A DNA stretch of 40,789 nucleotides from an uncultured Bacteroidales bacterium (GTDB lineage Bacteria; Bacteroidota; Bacteroidia; Bacteroidales; UBA932): positions 1 through 40,789 of the forward strand of contig ONKE01000011.1 of the NCBI GenBank assembly GCA_900318355.1, given 5' to 3'. Below are positions 32,863 through 40,789 of the stretch, piece after piece. The number at the start of each line of letters is the position of its first letter. The stretch's first letter is position 1. Made by a program: the position numbers and the translations under genes. The notes under the pieces were generated by a model, which was not told the DNA's origin, did no database searches, and saw nothing but the letters and a program-made list of their open reading frames with translations.

Positions 32863-33390
32863 ATGGAAAAAGAGCTTGTCGTCTACTGTGCCTCCAACAC
32901 CAATATCGACCCGAAATACAACAGGGCTGCTCGCGAGGTCGTGCTTGCGGCATGCGCCAAAGGCTACACCATAGTCTCGGGCGGTTCCTGGCGCGGTACC
33001 ATGGGTGCCGTCAGCGATGCGGTCACCGAGGCCGGCGGCCGTCACCGCGGCGTCCTGCCACGTTTCATGCAAGGGTTTGAATACCCTGAGCTGACCGAGT
33101 TGGTCTGGACCGAAACGATGGCCGAGCGCAAGGAAGAAATGCGCAAGGGGACCAGCGTGGCGATCGCCCTTCCGGGCGGGATCGGCACGATGGACGAGCT
33201 CTTCGAGACCGTGGTACTGTCCAAGCTCGGCCGTTATGAGGGACGCATCCTCGTCCTTAATCTCGACGGCTTCTACGACCCGCTGCGCGCTCTGCTGGAA
33301 CACTTCGTCCGCGAGGGCATGACTGCCCGCACCGACGTCGACAGGGTGGTTTTCTGCGACTCAACCGATGCTTTGGCGGCGCTGCTATGA
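32863..33390 (+). CDS. LOG-family Rossmann protein (TIGR00730 type)
   Basis: This 175-aa protein of the LOG family has the two signature motifs: SGGSWRGTMGAVSDAV (family GGxxGlMGxxA) and PGGIGTMDELFE (PGGxGTxxE). Plant-type LOG enzymes release cytokinin base from nucleoside monophosphates. Bacterial members cleave nucleotide 5'-monophosphates to base and ribose-5-phosphate, and many are annotated as lysine decarboxylases by mistake. Length fits. It overlaps the next gene by 4 bp. Confidence 0.88.
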   Translation: MEKELVVYCASNTNIDPKYNRAAREVVLAACAKGYTIVSGGSWRGTMGAVSDAVTEAGGRHRGVLPRFMQGFEYPELTELVWTETMAERKEEMRKGTSVAIALPGGIGTMDELFETVVLSKLGRYEGRILVLNLDGFYDPLRALLEHFVREGMTARTDVDRVVFCDSTDALAALL

Positions 33391-34373
33391 CGGGTTTCTC
33401 TGGACTTGTGGAGGCTTTGAGGCCGGATTTGGAGAGGGTTGGCCGGATGATGGACGACGTGCTCCGGAGCGATGTCGACCTGCTCGAACGGACCAACGCC
33501 TCCATACGTTCCCACCCCGGCAAGATGCTGAGGCCCATGCTCTCCATCATGGCCGCCAGGCTTTGCACCGGCGGTAAGCCCACGGAAGACGCATTCCGGC
33601 TTGCAACCGCCTCCGAGCTCGTCCACAACGCAACTCTGCTCCACGACGACGTCGTAGACGGAAGCGCCTCAAGGCGTGGCCGTCCCACTGTGTCGGCCCT
33701 TCTCGGGGGCCGGGCTGCGGTGCTTCTGGGCGATTTCTGGCTTGTCCGTGCCGTCGGCCTCCTGCTGGATGTCCGTAACCATATGGACGACTGCCTGCGG
33801 CTCTTTTCCAAGACGCTTTCCGACCTTGCCGAAGGAGAGATGATCCAGCTCCAGAAGGCCTCTGCGGGCGATACCACCGAAGAAGACTACCTGCGGATAA
33901 TCTACAGCAAGACGGCGTCTCTCTTTGAGACGGCCGTGCTTTCGTCAGCGCGGAGCCAGGAAGCTTCGCCGGCGCAGTATGAGGCCCTGAAAGCCTACGC
34001 CTACAACCTGGGTATCGCCTTCCAGATCCAGGACGATATTCTCGACTATGTCGGAGACGATTCGCTCGGGAAGCCCGTGGGACACGACTTGCTTGAACAG
34101 AAGATAACCCTGCCCTTCCTCGGTGCCCTGGAGGGGCTTGACGAAGCCGAGGCAGCGGGCCTTCGCAAAAGGGTGATTAATATAAACGCCAACAAGGCCG
34201 AACGGGACGCCCTCGTTTCCCTTGTCCGTTCTCGCGGGGGCGTCGATTATGCGAGAGAGCGGCTTGAGCTTTATGTAGGGCGCGCCATCGACGCCCTCGG
34301 TATTTTCCCGGCCGGGGATGACCGCGAAAGGATGGAAGGACTGGCACGTTTCGTCGCCGAAAGAAAGATATGA
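33387..34373 (+). CDS. Trans-polyprenyl diphosphate synthase
   Basis: This 328-aa enzyme extends allylic diphosphates with isopentenyl diphosphate to give the side chain of quinones. The first Asp motif is in LLHDDVVDGSASRRGRP and the second in QIQDDILDYVGD. GKMLRPML gives the substrate Lys and Arg region. The bulky residues before the first motif suggest a medium or long chain (octaprenyl-like), but chain length cannot be fixed by eye. It overlaps LOG and holB by 4 bp each, in one operon. Confidence 0.88.
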   Translation: MTGFSGLVEALRPDLERVGRMMDDVLRSDVDLLERTNASIRSHPGKMLRPMLSIMAARLCTGGKPTEDAFRLATASELVHNATLLHDDVVDGSASRRGRPTVSALLGGRAAVLLGDFWLVRAVGLLLDVRNHMDDCLRLFSKTLSDLAEGEMIQLQKASAGDTTEEDYLRIIYSKTASLFETAVLSSARSQEASPAQYEALKAYAYNLGIAFQIQDDILDYVGDDSLGKPVGHDLLEQKITLPFLGALEGLDEAEAAGLRKRVININANKAERDALVSLVRSRGGVDYARERLELYVGRAIDALGIFPAGDDRERMEGLARFVAERKI

Positions 34374-35500
34374 GGTTTGCCGATATCATAGCGATGGGGG
34401 ATTTGAAAAAAGCCCTCGTGGGCATGGCCGACAGTGGCCGTGTCCCCCATGCCATGCTCCTTCACGAAAATGACGGAGGCGGCGCCCTTCCCCTTGTGCT
34501 GGCATTTCTGGAATATCTCCATTGCAAGGAACGTCACGACGGCGATTCCTGCGGGCAATGCATTTCCTGCCGTCAGCACTCGAAGCTCATCTATCCCGAC
34601 ATCAGGTTCACTTTCCCCGTTACCTCCGGCACAAAGGTGTCCGGAGCCGTGAAAGACCTCACCTGCGACGCATTCCAGACCTATTGGCGCGAGCTGGTAC
34701 TGGACAATCCGTATTTCGTTGAAAACGACCTTTCCGCGGCCATGGGCTTCGAGAAGAAGCAGGGCGTTATCGCCGTGGCGGAAGGAAAGGCGATTTTGCA
34801 GAAACTTTCCCTTGCAGGTATCTCCGACGGCTACAGGGCCATCGTCATGTACCTTCCTGAGAGGATGAACCCCCAGACGGCCAATATGTTGCTCAAGGCC
34901 ATAGAGGAGCCTGCCGACAAGACGCTGTTCATCCTCATAACCCACGCCCCGGAGGAAGTCCTGCAGACCATCGCCTCGCGTTGCCAGATGATGCGTGTTC
35001 CGCCCCTGTCGCGGGAGGAAGTTTCGCTGGTTCTCCGTTCGCGGGGAATTGATGCCGAGCAGGCTGACCTGGCCGCCTCGTTCGCCGGAGGAAGCGTCGG
35101 CGTTGCCCTTCGCAACCTCTCTGAGTCCTCGGGCTCCACACAGGTGCAATCCATCTTTCACGACCTTCTCGAAGCGATCGTGGAGCGCGACTATCTTGCA
35201 GCCCTGGAGGCCGGAGAGGCTGTCTCGGCGCTCGATTCTCGTGAAAAACAGAAAGTTTTCCTTACCTTTGCCGGGGAAAGCCTGCGCAAGATTTTCATGC
35301 TTCAGCAGGGAATGGAATCCGTTGCCGGCGTGATGCCCTCCGAGGGCGACATTCTCCGGGATGCGGCGCGCCGCTGCAGCCCGACGTTCTGCCGTAGGGG
35401 TATTGCCGCGATAGACAGGGCCGCTCTTCTTTTGGACAGGAACGTGGCCCAGAAAGTGCTTTTGGCCAATTTGGTCAATCGCCTGTTTGTAAGTGTATAG
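34370..35500 (+). CDS. holB: DNA polymerase III clamp loader subunit delta'
   Basis: This 376-aa protein is the delta' (HolB-like) subunit. It has VPHAMLLHEN, the zinc module C..CISCRQHSKLIYPDIRF, YLPERMNPQTANMLLKAIEEP and the sensor-type ILITHAPEEVLQTIASRCQ. The Walker A loop is degenerate (NDGGGALP), in line with the non-ATPase role of delta'. The C-terminus is helical. ATGA overlap with the polyprenyl gene. Confidence 0.85.
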   Translation: MRFADIIAMGDLKKALVGMADSGRVPHAMLLHENDGGGALPLVLAFLEYLHCKERHDGDSCGQCISCRQHSKLIYPDIRFTFPVTSGTKVSGAVKDLTCDAFQTYWRELVLDNPYFVENDLSAAMGFEKKQGVIAVAEGKAILQKLSLAGISDGYRAIVMYLPERMNPQTANMLLKAIEEPADKTLFILITHAPEEVLQTIASRCQMMRVPPLSREEVSLVLRSRGIDAEQADLAASFAGGSVGVALRNLSESSGSTQVQSIFHDLLEAIVERDYLAALEAGEAVSALDSREKQKVFLTFAGESLRKIFMLQQGMESVAGVMPSEGDILRDAARRCSPTFCRRGIAAIDRAALLLDRNVAQKVLLANLVNRLFVSV

Positions 35501-35504
35501 ACTT

Positions 35505-36650
35505 ATGTACGAAAACGAAAACATACAGTTCGACTGCCAGCGCGGCTGCGCCGTGTCCCGGGATGAATCCGGGGCCCTGAACGTGACCTACCGCCGCGGC
35601 TGCTGCAAGTTGGAAGATTATAACTACCTCAAGGGAGTGGGGCAGGAAGCATTTGCCGACCTCTTCGAAGTCCGCTTCAAAAACACCCGCAAGGGCATCT
35701 ACCGCAACACTTCCGGCCAGAGCGTCAAGATGGGCGACATGGTCATAGTCGAGGCCCAGAGCGGCCACGATCTCGGCATCGTTACCCTGGAAGGCGCTGT
35801 CATCGGCCGTCAGCTCAAATGCAAGGGCATAGACCCGGCCACTGAGGAATTCAAGAAGATCTACCGCAAGGCCAAGCCCTTCGACATAGAAAAATGGCAG
35901 GAGGCCATCTCCCGCGAACAGGAGACCATGATCCGTTCCCGCCAGATTGCCGCAGAACTCGGCCTGGACATGAAAATCGGCGACGTCGAATTCCAGGGAG
36001 ACGGCACCAAGGCCATTTTCTACTATATCGCCGACGGCCGCGTCGACTTCCGCCAGCTGATCAAGGTGTTCGCCGAAGAATTCCGCATCCGTATCGAAAT
36101 GAAGCAGATAGGGGCCAGGCAGGAAGCCGGTCTCATCGGCGGCCTTGGCGTGTGCGGGCGTGAGCTTTGCTGCGCCAACTACATAACCAACTTCAAGTCG
36201 ATCACCACTGCGGCCGCCCGTTGCCAGGACCTGAGCCTCAATCCCCAGAAACTGGCCGGCCAGTGCGGCAAGCTCAAATGCTGTCTCAACTACGAGGTCG
36301 CGACGTATATGGACGCCCAGTCCAGGCTCCCTCGCGTTGTCGAGCCGCTCGAGTTCGAAGACGGCCAGGCCTGGCTCGTCAAGACCGACATCCTTCGCGA
36401 AGTCATGTATTTCTCCTACGAGAAAGGCTCGCTGTCAAATATTTACCCCCTCGATGCCTCCGAAGTGAGGGAAATCATAAAGATGAATCGCAACGGCATC
36501 CGTCCCGAGTCGCTCAAGACCGAGCCGGAGCCCTCCATGCCCGAATTCGTCACGGCGGTCGGCGACGACAGCATCACGCGTTTCGATTCGGTCAGGAAGA
36601 AAAAGAAGAAGAAAAAGAAAAGTGGAGGACGGAATAATCCGCAGCAGTGA
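35505..36650 (+). CDS. ricT: RicT/YaaT-like PSP1 domain protein
   Basis: This 381-aa protein belongs to the PSP1/RicT family. In Bacillus, RicT works in a Ric complex with Fe-S clusters that affects RNA processing. The hallmark Cys run is visible in GVCGRELCCANY and GKLKCCLNY (about 218-263). An extra N-terminal Cys group (DCQRGC and RGCCKL) is present as in other Bacteroidota copies. The C-terminus is a KKKKKKKKS tail. An earlier GTG (35493) was rejected in favour of the ATG at 35505. The stop overlaps the next ATG. Confidence 0.82.
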   Translation: MYENENIQFDCQRGCAVSRDESGALNVTYRRGCCKLEDYNYLKGVGQEAFADLFEVRFKNTRKGIYRNTSGQSVKMGDMVIVEAQSGHDLGIVTLEGAVIGRQLKCKGIDPATEEFKKIYRKAKPFDIEKWQEAISREQETMIRSRQIAAELGLDMKIGDVEFQGDGTKAIFYYIADGRVDFRQLIKVFAEEFRIRIEMKQIGARQEAGLIGGLGVCGRELCCANYITNFKSITTAAARCQDLSLNPQKLAGQCGKLKCCLNYEVATYMDAQSRLPRVVEPLEFEDGQAWLVKTDILREVMYFSYEKGSLSNIYPLDASEVREIIKMNRNGIRPESLKTEPEPSMPEFVTAVGDDSITRFDSVRKKKKKKKKSGGRNNPQQ

Positions 36651-37108
36651 TGAAAGACCTGAGACTACTCCTTCTGGGGCTGATATGCCTTGCAGCATGT
36701 TCCCGTCCCGTCTCCGACGAAACCTTCGTCCGTACTTCCGACAGGGATGAGGCGGGCCGTTACGGCTTTGTGCTCGATATGGGCGATTCGCTCGTGACAT
36801 ACGACGTATCCCTCTATGCCTCTTTTGATTGCGGAAAGCGCCGCTTCGCTTCTTTCGAGGGCACCTATCTCCGGATGATGTGGGAGGCCCCCGACGGTCC
36901 GCTTTTCGAGGAGAAGGTGTGGCTGGGCCCCGATGTCAAGTCCGACAGGAATTCCTTCAGCTGCCATCTGATGACTGTCTACCGCAACGAGCTTGAACCT
37001 CAGAAATACGGTAAGTGGCGTCTCTATGTCACTGTCCCCGAAGACGTCGTGGAAGATTTCCGCCTTGCCGGGCTGGGCGTAAGCATTGCCAGGGATGGGA
37101 CACGGTAA
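36650..37108 (+). CDS. gldH: GldH-like lipoprotein
   Basis: This 152-aa lipoprotein (LICLAACS lipobox) resembles GldH of the gliding/type IX secretion gene set, mainly from its length, its lipobox and the end WRLYVTVPEDVVEDFRLAGL. In Bacteroidota gldH often follows the ricT gene, which supports the call. It does not prove that the cell glides, since many non-gliders keep it. The start at 36650 overlaps the ricT stop, and its end overlaps trmB by 14 bp. Confidence 0.6.
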   Translation: MKDLRLLLLGLICLAACSRPVSDETFVRTSDRDEAGRYGFVLDMGDSLVTYDVSLYASFDCGKRRFASFEGTYLRMMWEAPDGPLFEEKVWLGPDVKSDRNSFSCHLMTVYRNELEPQKYGKWRLYVTVPEDVVEDFRLAGLGVSIARDGTR

Positions 37109-37916
37109 GCTGAAGAAATTCGCGGAAAACCTCGGGTTTCCCTGCCTTCTGCAGCCTGTCGCTTCCGAGGTGCTGGACAAGACCGGAGGCGGTTTCGCCG
37201 TTCACGACCATGCCGTCAAGGGGAAGTGGAACGAAAGGATGTTCTCCGCTCCTAGGCCCATTGTGCTGGAGCTTGGCTGCGGCCGCGGCGAATACACCAT
37301 CGACCTTGCCGAGCGCAATCCTTCCTGCAATTACATCGGCGTCGACATCAAGGGCGCGAGGCTTTGGAAAGGTGCGAAATATGCCACTGAACATGCTCTG
37401 GGCAATGTTGCCTTCCTCCGGACGCGCATCGAGCTGATAGAGGCCTTCTTTGCTCCGGAGGAGATTTCGGAGATATGGCTCACCTTTTCCGACCCGCAGC
37501 TCCGCGGAGAAAACAAGCGTCTGACCGCCCCCATATTCCTGGAGCGTTACAGGAAATTCCTTCGCCCCGGCGGCATCGTACATCTTAAGACGGACAGTCG
37601 TTTCCTCTATGAATATTCCCTTGCCGTGGTCCGTGAAAACGGCTTGCCGCTGCTGGCTGTGACTCCCGATCTTTACGGCGAAGTCGATTCGGTGCGTGAG
37701 TCTGCCCTGGCTTCCGTGTGCGGCGCCGACGCGGTAGATGCGCTTGTGTCCGTCCAGACATATTACGAGAGGATGTTCCGCGACCAGGGCTACAAGATCA
37801 CCTATCTGGCCTTCCAGCTCGACCACGACGGGCCTCTGGTGTCTCCGGCATCTTTCGACGCCGACTACTGGCGTTCGGTCGAAGGCCCGCGCCACTTCGT
37901 CAGGCAGACCGATTAG
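37095..37916 (+). CDS. trmB: tRNA (guanine-N7-)-methyltransferase
   Basis: This 273-aa SAM-dependent enzyme makes m7G at position 46 of tRNA. It has LELGCGRGEYTIDLAERNP (SAM motif I), NYIGVDIKGARLWKG, and IWLTFSDPQLRGENKR, whose DP and R parts match the TrmB signature. LRPGGIVHLKTDS follows. A TTG at 37086 extends the frame by three codons, but the ATG at 37095 is preferred. It ends overlapping the convergent miaA gene by 4 bp. Confidence 0.9.
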   Translation: MGHGKLKKFAENLGFPCLLQPVASEVLDKTGGGFAVHDHAVKGKWNERMFSAPRPIVLELGCGRGEYTIDLAERNPSCNYIGVDIKGARLWKGAKYATEHALGNVAFLRTRIELIEAFFAPEEISEIWLTFSDPQLRGENKRLTAPIFLERYRKFLRPGGIVHLKTDSRFLYEYSLAVVRENGLPLLAVTPDLYGEVDSVRESALASVCGADAVDALVSVQTYYERMFRDQGYKITYLAFQLDHDGPLVSPASFDADYWRSVEGPRHFVRQTD

Positions 37917-38893
37917 GGCTTGACCCAGTGGATGCCCACCCCGTCCTTTTCCATGCCCCTGAACCATGTCATCTGCCGCTTGGCAAACTGATGGATTGCG
38001 TTGGAAAGCAGCGTCCGCATCTGCTGGAAAGACAGCTGGCCAAGGATGTATTGGGTCACGAATTTGTATTCAAGTCCGTAATAGATAAGGTCTTCCGCCG
38101 CGATTCCGCCGTCGATGAGGCCGCGGATTTCTTCTATCATGCCTCCGGAGAGGCGCTCGTCCAGGCGTCGGTCTATGCGGGCGTTGCGCTCTTCGCGGCT
38201 CACCAAAGTGCCGATGAAATAAGTCTTTCGGGGGAGTTCGGCACGGCGCACCGCAGGGTGGTCCTGCTCGTATAGCGCGACTTCCAGGGCACGGACCAGC
38301 CGGCGTTTGGAGAGCATGACCGAAGGGTCGTAAACCGGCCGGATCTCTGCATATTTTTCGCGCAACTCTTCTATGGGTTCGGCGTAAAGCCTTTCCCTAA
38401 GTTCCTCATCCGGAGGTATTTCCGGGAATGCATATCCGCAGGTCGCGGCCTCGATGTAAAGGCCGGAGCCGCCGCAGAGGATTGGCACGCACCCGCGGCT
38501 GCGAATGTCTTTCCAAGCGTTTTCGAAGTCGCGCTGGTACTCGAAAATGTTGTAGCGGGCGCCGGCGGGGACTATGTCGATGAGGTGGCATGGAATTTCG
38601 CCGTATTCTTCGAGGTCCTTGCCCGTGCCTATGTCCATGCCGCGGTAGACTTGCCGCGAGTCGGCCGAGATGATTTCCGCCTTTCCCCCGCCGGAAGTGG
38701 CGAGAAGGCTGTTGAAAGCCCGAGCGAGGCTGACTGCGAGTTTGGTTTTTCCGGACGCGGTCGGTCCTAGGATGCAGACAATGTCGTAGTCTCCACGTAG
38801 ATATCCGTCCAAGACGGCGCGTGCGTCCAGTTCTTCAGCCTCCGGCAGCGGGGCGGGCGGCGGGATCGGAATGAAACTGCGTTTGGTAGACAT
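37913..38893 (-). CDS. miaA: tRNA dimethylallyltransferase
   Basis: This 326-aa enzyme adds dimethylallyl to A37 of tRNAs reading U-starting codons. The P-loop is CILGPTASGKTKLAVSLA, then ISADSRQVYRGMDIGTGK, HLIDIVPAG, CGGSGLYIEA and KRQMTWFR at the end. The ATG at 38893 was chosen because the longer frame starts inside the promoter region. TATCTTTG on the minus strand (38898-38905) lies only 4 nt before the start, so the mRNA is likely leaderless. Confidence 0.9.
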   Translation of the reverse strand: MSTKRSFIPIPPPAPLPEAEELDARAVLDGYLRGDYDIVCILGPTASGKTKLAVSLARAFNSLLATSGGGKAEIISADSRQVYRGMDIGTGKDLEEYGEIPCHLIDIVPAGARYNIFEYQRDFENAWKDIRSRGCVPILCGGSGLYIEAATCGYAFPEIPPDEELRERLYAEPIEELREKYAEIRPVYDPSVMLSKRRLVRALEVALYEQDHPAVRRAELPRKTYFIGTLVSREERNARIDRRLDERLSGGMIEEIRGLIDGGIAAEDLIYYGLEYKFVTQYILGQLSFQQMRTLLSNAIHQFAKRQMTWFRGMEKDGVGIHWVKP

Positions 38894-38897
38894 GGCG

Positions 38898-38925
38898 CAA
38901 AGATAAGACTTTTTTGCTATCTTTG
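38898..38925. promoter_or_regulatory. Mirrored divergent -7 boxes for miaA and smpB
   Basis: CAAAGATA (38898-38905, minus-strand TATCTTTG) and TATCTTTG (38918-38925, plus) are exact reverse complements 12 nt apart. Each faces its own gene with 4 nt (miaA) or 8 nt (smpB) before the ATG. Each promoter's -33 region would lie in the other's start region, so both are probably not fully occupied at once. No clear -33 TTG is seen for either. Confidence 0.6.
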
Positions 38926-38933
38926 CAGCCGCT

Positions 38934-39389
38934 ATGCCCAAAGCCAAGAGCAAAATACAGATAAGCAACCGCAGGGCCTCCTTCGACTACACCTTCCTGG
39001 AGACCTACACCGCCGGTATTGTCCTCTCCGGGACGGAAATCAAGTCCATCCGCGCCGGGAAGGCCTCGCTGGCGGATGCGTTCTGCTATTTTGATTCCGT
39101 GGGCCAGCTGTATGTCAAGGGAATGAACGTCGCCCAGTATTTCTGGGGGTCCTGGGGTCAGCACGAGCCCGTCCGCGACCGCAAACTGCTGCTGACCCGC
39201 CGCGAACTCCGCCATCTTCGTCAGGAGACCAAGCTGAAGGGAAACACCATTGTCGCCGTCAAGCTCTATATCGCCGACAACGGTTACGCGAAATTGCTGA
39301 TCGCCCTTGCCAAGGGTAAGAAGGAATACGACAAGCGTCAGACTATCAAGACCAAAGACCTTCGTCGCGAGATGGAAAGGGGCGACTAG
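38934..39389 (+). CDS. smpB: SsrA-binding protein
   Basis: This 151-aa protein binds tmRNA and helps free stalled ribosomes. The OB-type core is clear: [70 protein letters not shown] and a basic C-terminal tail ([19 protein letters not shown]). Length is normal. The last codons overlap the convergent transporter gene by 4 bp. Confidence 0.95.
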   Translation: MPKAKSKIQISNRRASFDYTFLETYTAGIVLSGTEIKSIRAGKASLADAFCYFDSVGQLYVKGMNVAQYFWGSWGQHEPVRDRKLLLTRRELRHLRQETKLKGNTIVAVKLYIADNGYAKLLIALAKGKKEYDKRQTIKTKDLRREMERGD

Positions 39390-39988
39390 TACAGCAGCAG
39401 TCCCGCCACTCCTCCAAGCACAATTATCAGAATCGGACTCACCTTGAACGCGAGGGACGCGACCATGGCCGCTCCGAACAGGACCCAGCTTTTCCAGTCG
39501 GGGAAGTTGTCCCGGATTACTTCGAAATGGGGTGTCAGCCCCGTCCAGCTGATGTGAAACACCAATATGACGGCGGCAGCGCCTATAAGTCCGGCGACGG
39601 CAGGCCTTAGCCCCGACATGACCCCGTTGAAAAGGGGATGCCCCATGAATTTCTCGTAGAATTTCACCATGAGGAGCACTATCATGAAAGACGGGAGGAT
39701 AAGGGCGAGAGTGGCCGTAGCCGACCCCAGGACGCTCATTATGTATCCTGCTCCGCTCTCCTTCAGGACTTCGTAGCCGACGTAGGTGGCGCAGTTGATG
39801 CCTATCGGGCCGGGAGTCATCTGGGAAATGGCGACTATGTTGGTGAATGCCGGTTCGGTGAGCCAATGGTGGAGGGTGACGACCTGGGTCTGGATGAGCG
39901 ACAGCATGGCATAGCCGCCGCCGAAGGTGAAAACGCCTATTACAAAGAAAGTTGCAAACAGTTGCAGGAACAGATACGCCGTGTCCAT
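39386..39988 (-). CDS. Chromate transporter, second half
   Basis: This 200-aa membrane protein is one CHR domain: [16 protein letters not shown], then [19 protein letters not shown] and several helices up to [13 protein letters not shown]. Short CHR proteins work as pairs and export chromate or related anions; the real substrate may differ. The ATG at 39988 has a good Shine-Dalgarno (AGGAGG on the minus strand), and the longer upstream frame runs into the first half gene. It overlaps the first-half stop by one base. Confidence 0.85.
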   Translation of the reverse strand: MDTAYLFLQLFATFFVIGVFTFGGGYAMLSLIQTQVVTLHHWLTEPAFTNIVAISQMTPGPIGINCATYVGYEVLKESGAGYIMSVLGSATATLALILPSFMIVLLMVKFYEKFMGHPLFNGVMSGLRPAVAGLIGAAAVILVFHISWTGLTPHFEVIRDNFPDWKSWVLFGAAMVASLAFKVSPILIIVLGGVAGLLLY

Positions 39989-40542
39989 CAGTTTTTCCTC
40001 CTTTCTCTTAACCAGGTTATGCTGAATGCCAGGACTATGATGGTGAGCAGGATGTAGATAGGCGATACATCCAGGAACGCTACCAGCAGCAGCGTTGCGG
40101 CCGATATGCACCAGGCCCACCACGAGCGGTTGTTCCGTCTGGCCATGTTGATCATGGGAACCGCGATCAGGGAAACGACGACTGGACGGATACCCTTGAA
40201 AATGCGCACAACGACGGGATTGTCCTGGAAGTGCGTCATGAACATGGCGATGGCCAGAATGATAAGGAAAGATGGCAGGATGGTTCCGAAAGTGGCCGCG
40301 AGGGTCCCTTTGAACCCTCTGAGGCGGTAGCCGGCGAAAATGGCCACGTTGACGGCGAGCACTCCCGGGGCGCTCTGGGCCAGGGCGATTATGTCGGGAA
40401 GTTCCTCGGAACTGAGCCAGCCCCTGCGATTCATCTCCGCTTCAATCAGCGGAATCATCGCGTAGCCTCCGCCGATGGTGAAGGCGCCGATCTTGGCGAA
40501 GACCCCGAAGATTTTCCAAAGTGATACCTGTTCCTGTCTCAT
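39988..40542 (-). CDS. Chromate transporter, first half
   Basis: This 184-aa protein is the other CHR domain, with GAFTIGGGYAMIPLIEAE, LAQSAPGVLAVNVAIFAGYR and helices to the end. The two proteins have the usual antiparallel pair arrangement, and the gene arrangement (translational overlap TGATG) shows they form one unit. Neither has a frameshift, so the pair is a normal two-gene transporter. A -7 box TACCTTTG (minus, 40563-40570) lies 20 nt before the ATG. Confidence 0.85.
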   Translation of the reverse strand: MRQEQVSLWKIFGVFAKIGAFTIGGGYAMIPLIEAEMNRRGWLSSEELPDIIALAQSAPGVLAVNVAIFAGYRLRGFKGTLAATFGTILPSFLIILAIAMFMTHFQDNPVVVRIFKGIRPVVVSLIAVPMINMARRNNRSWWAWCISAATLLLVAFLDVSPIYILLTIIVLAFSITWLRERRKN

Positions 40543-40562
40543 TTTCCGGCTTTATTCGTCGG

Positions 40563-40570
40563 CAAAGGTA
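40563..40570 (-). promoter_or_regulatory. -7 box for the chromate transporter pair
   Basis: On the minus strand this reads TACCTTTG, a perfect TAnnTTTG, ending 20 nt before the first-half ATG. No clear -33 is visible. It is divergent from the strong rightward promoter. Confidence 0.55.
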
Positions 40571-40619
40571 ACAATAATGACCGGAATTGAAGAAAAATTG
40601 AGAAAAATATTGCAAAAAG

Positions 40620-40650
40620 TTTGCAGGTTCAGAAAAAGTCCGTATATTTG
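40620..40650 (+). promoter_or_regulatory. Strong rightward promoter, probably of an rRNA operon
   Basis: TTTG (40620-40623), a 19-nt spacer and TATATTTG (40643-40650) fit the Bacteroidota consensus closely. An A/T-rich stretch (40585-40618) just upstream could act as an UP element. Confidence 0.65.
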
Positions 40651-40789
40651 CAGTCCGCTTTGAAAGAAACGGAACAAAGTTCATTGAAAATATTGAAAGA
40701 TTAGTACAAGAAGCAAGTACCGAAACAATAGAAACGAGAGCGTTGATTTCTTTAGAGAGACAGTCGGGTCAGCTAAGAATTATATAGTG
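40651..40789 (+). other. Probable 16S rRNA leader cut by the window edge
   Basis: The 139 bases after the promoter have no start codon leading to a reasonable ORF and look like an rRNA leader (TTCATTGAAAATATTGAAAG, then many short A/G-rich stretches). The last bases, TATATAGTG, would join well to AAGAGTTTGATC, the usual 16S start, just past the edge. Contigs often break at rRNA operons, which fits. That this is 16S is an inference. Confidence 0.5.

Noticed and set aside
38835-39866. Long minus-strand open frame across miaA, smpB and the transporter
   Set aside because: It crosses three clear genes and a promoter pair and shows no recognisable domain.
39386-40542. Broken chromate transporter gene
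   Set aside because: Both halves are complete CHR domains with their own starts and a 1-nt overlap, the usual form of two-gene transporters.
1-40789. CRISPR arrays, tRNA genes and complete insertion sequences
   Set aside because: I saw no regularly spaced repeats, no cloverleaf with T-loop motif and no transposase frame.

Overview
The window looks like a chromosomal segment from a Bacteroidales bacterium. The evidence is a SusC/SusD pair, a one-protein hybrid two-component sensor with an AraC output domain, BACON and DUF5689 lipoproteins, a GldH-like lipoprotein next to RicT, and promoters of the Bacteroidota type (a TAnnTTTG -7 box with few Shine-Dalgarno sites). The G/C-rich housekeeping genes would suit Rikenellaceae (Alistipes-like or RC9-like), but that placement is a guess.

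Positions 1-23,400 are accessory and visibly less G/C-rich. The left edge (1-560) holds a tiny basic ORF behind a strongly folded leader. Next come the decayed start of a GH106-like glycoside hydrolase gene and a DUF4434 protein, both on the minus strand. A plus-strand locus at 2091-14414 encodes SusC, SusD, a BACON lipoprotein, two proteins with DUF5689 domains, a sialidase-like propeller fused to an endonuclease/exonuclease/phosphatase (EEP) domain, and a second EEP lipoprotein. A new promoter then drives a 49-aa peptide, a fimbrillin/GLUG-type surface lipoprotein and a GH37 trehalase. A GH43-like lipoprotein whose catalytic acids appear substituted converges on the trehalase. A 1265-aa hybrid two-component regulator closes the locus and ends in a clear terminator. 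With two EEP domains and two DUF5689 proteins, the SusC/D system may take up nucleic acid or another phosphodiester rather than a simple glycan; this is a hypothesis.

Positions 23,460-40,542 are dense, G/C-rich core genes, many with overlapping stops and starts: frr; the aromatic amino acid block pheA, aminotransferase, tyrA and DAHP synthase/chorismate mutase; dusB; lpxK; an M48 protease; purine nucleoside phosphorylase (minus); trxA; an outer-membrane barrel; a LOG-family protein; a polyprenyl synthetase; holB; ricT; gldH; trmB; miaA (minus); smpB; and a two-gene chromate transporter (minus). The last ~170 bases carry a strong promoter and a leader that probably runs into a 16S rRNA gene just past the window edge.

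The most unusual items are the structured leader of the 46-aa ORF, the propeller-EEP fusion with its SusC/D context, the predicted GH43 pseudoenzyme, the 49-aa peptide ahead of the adhesin, and the mirrored, probably leaderless promoters between miaA and smpB.
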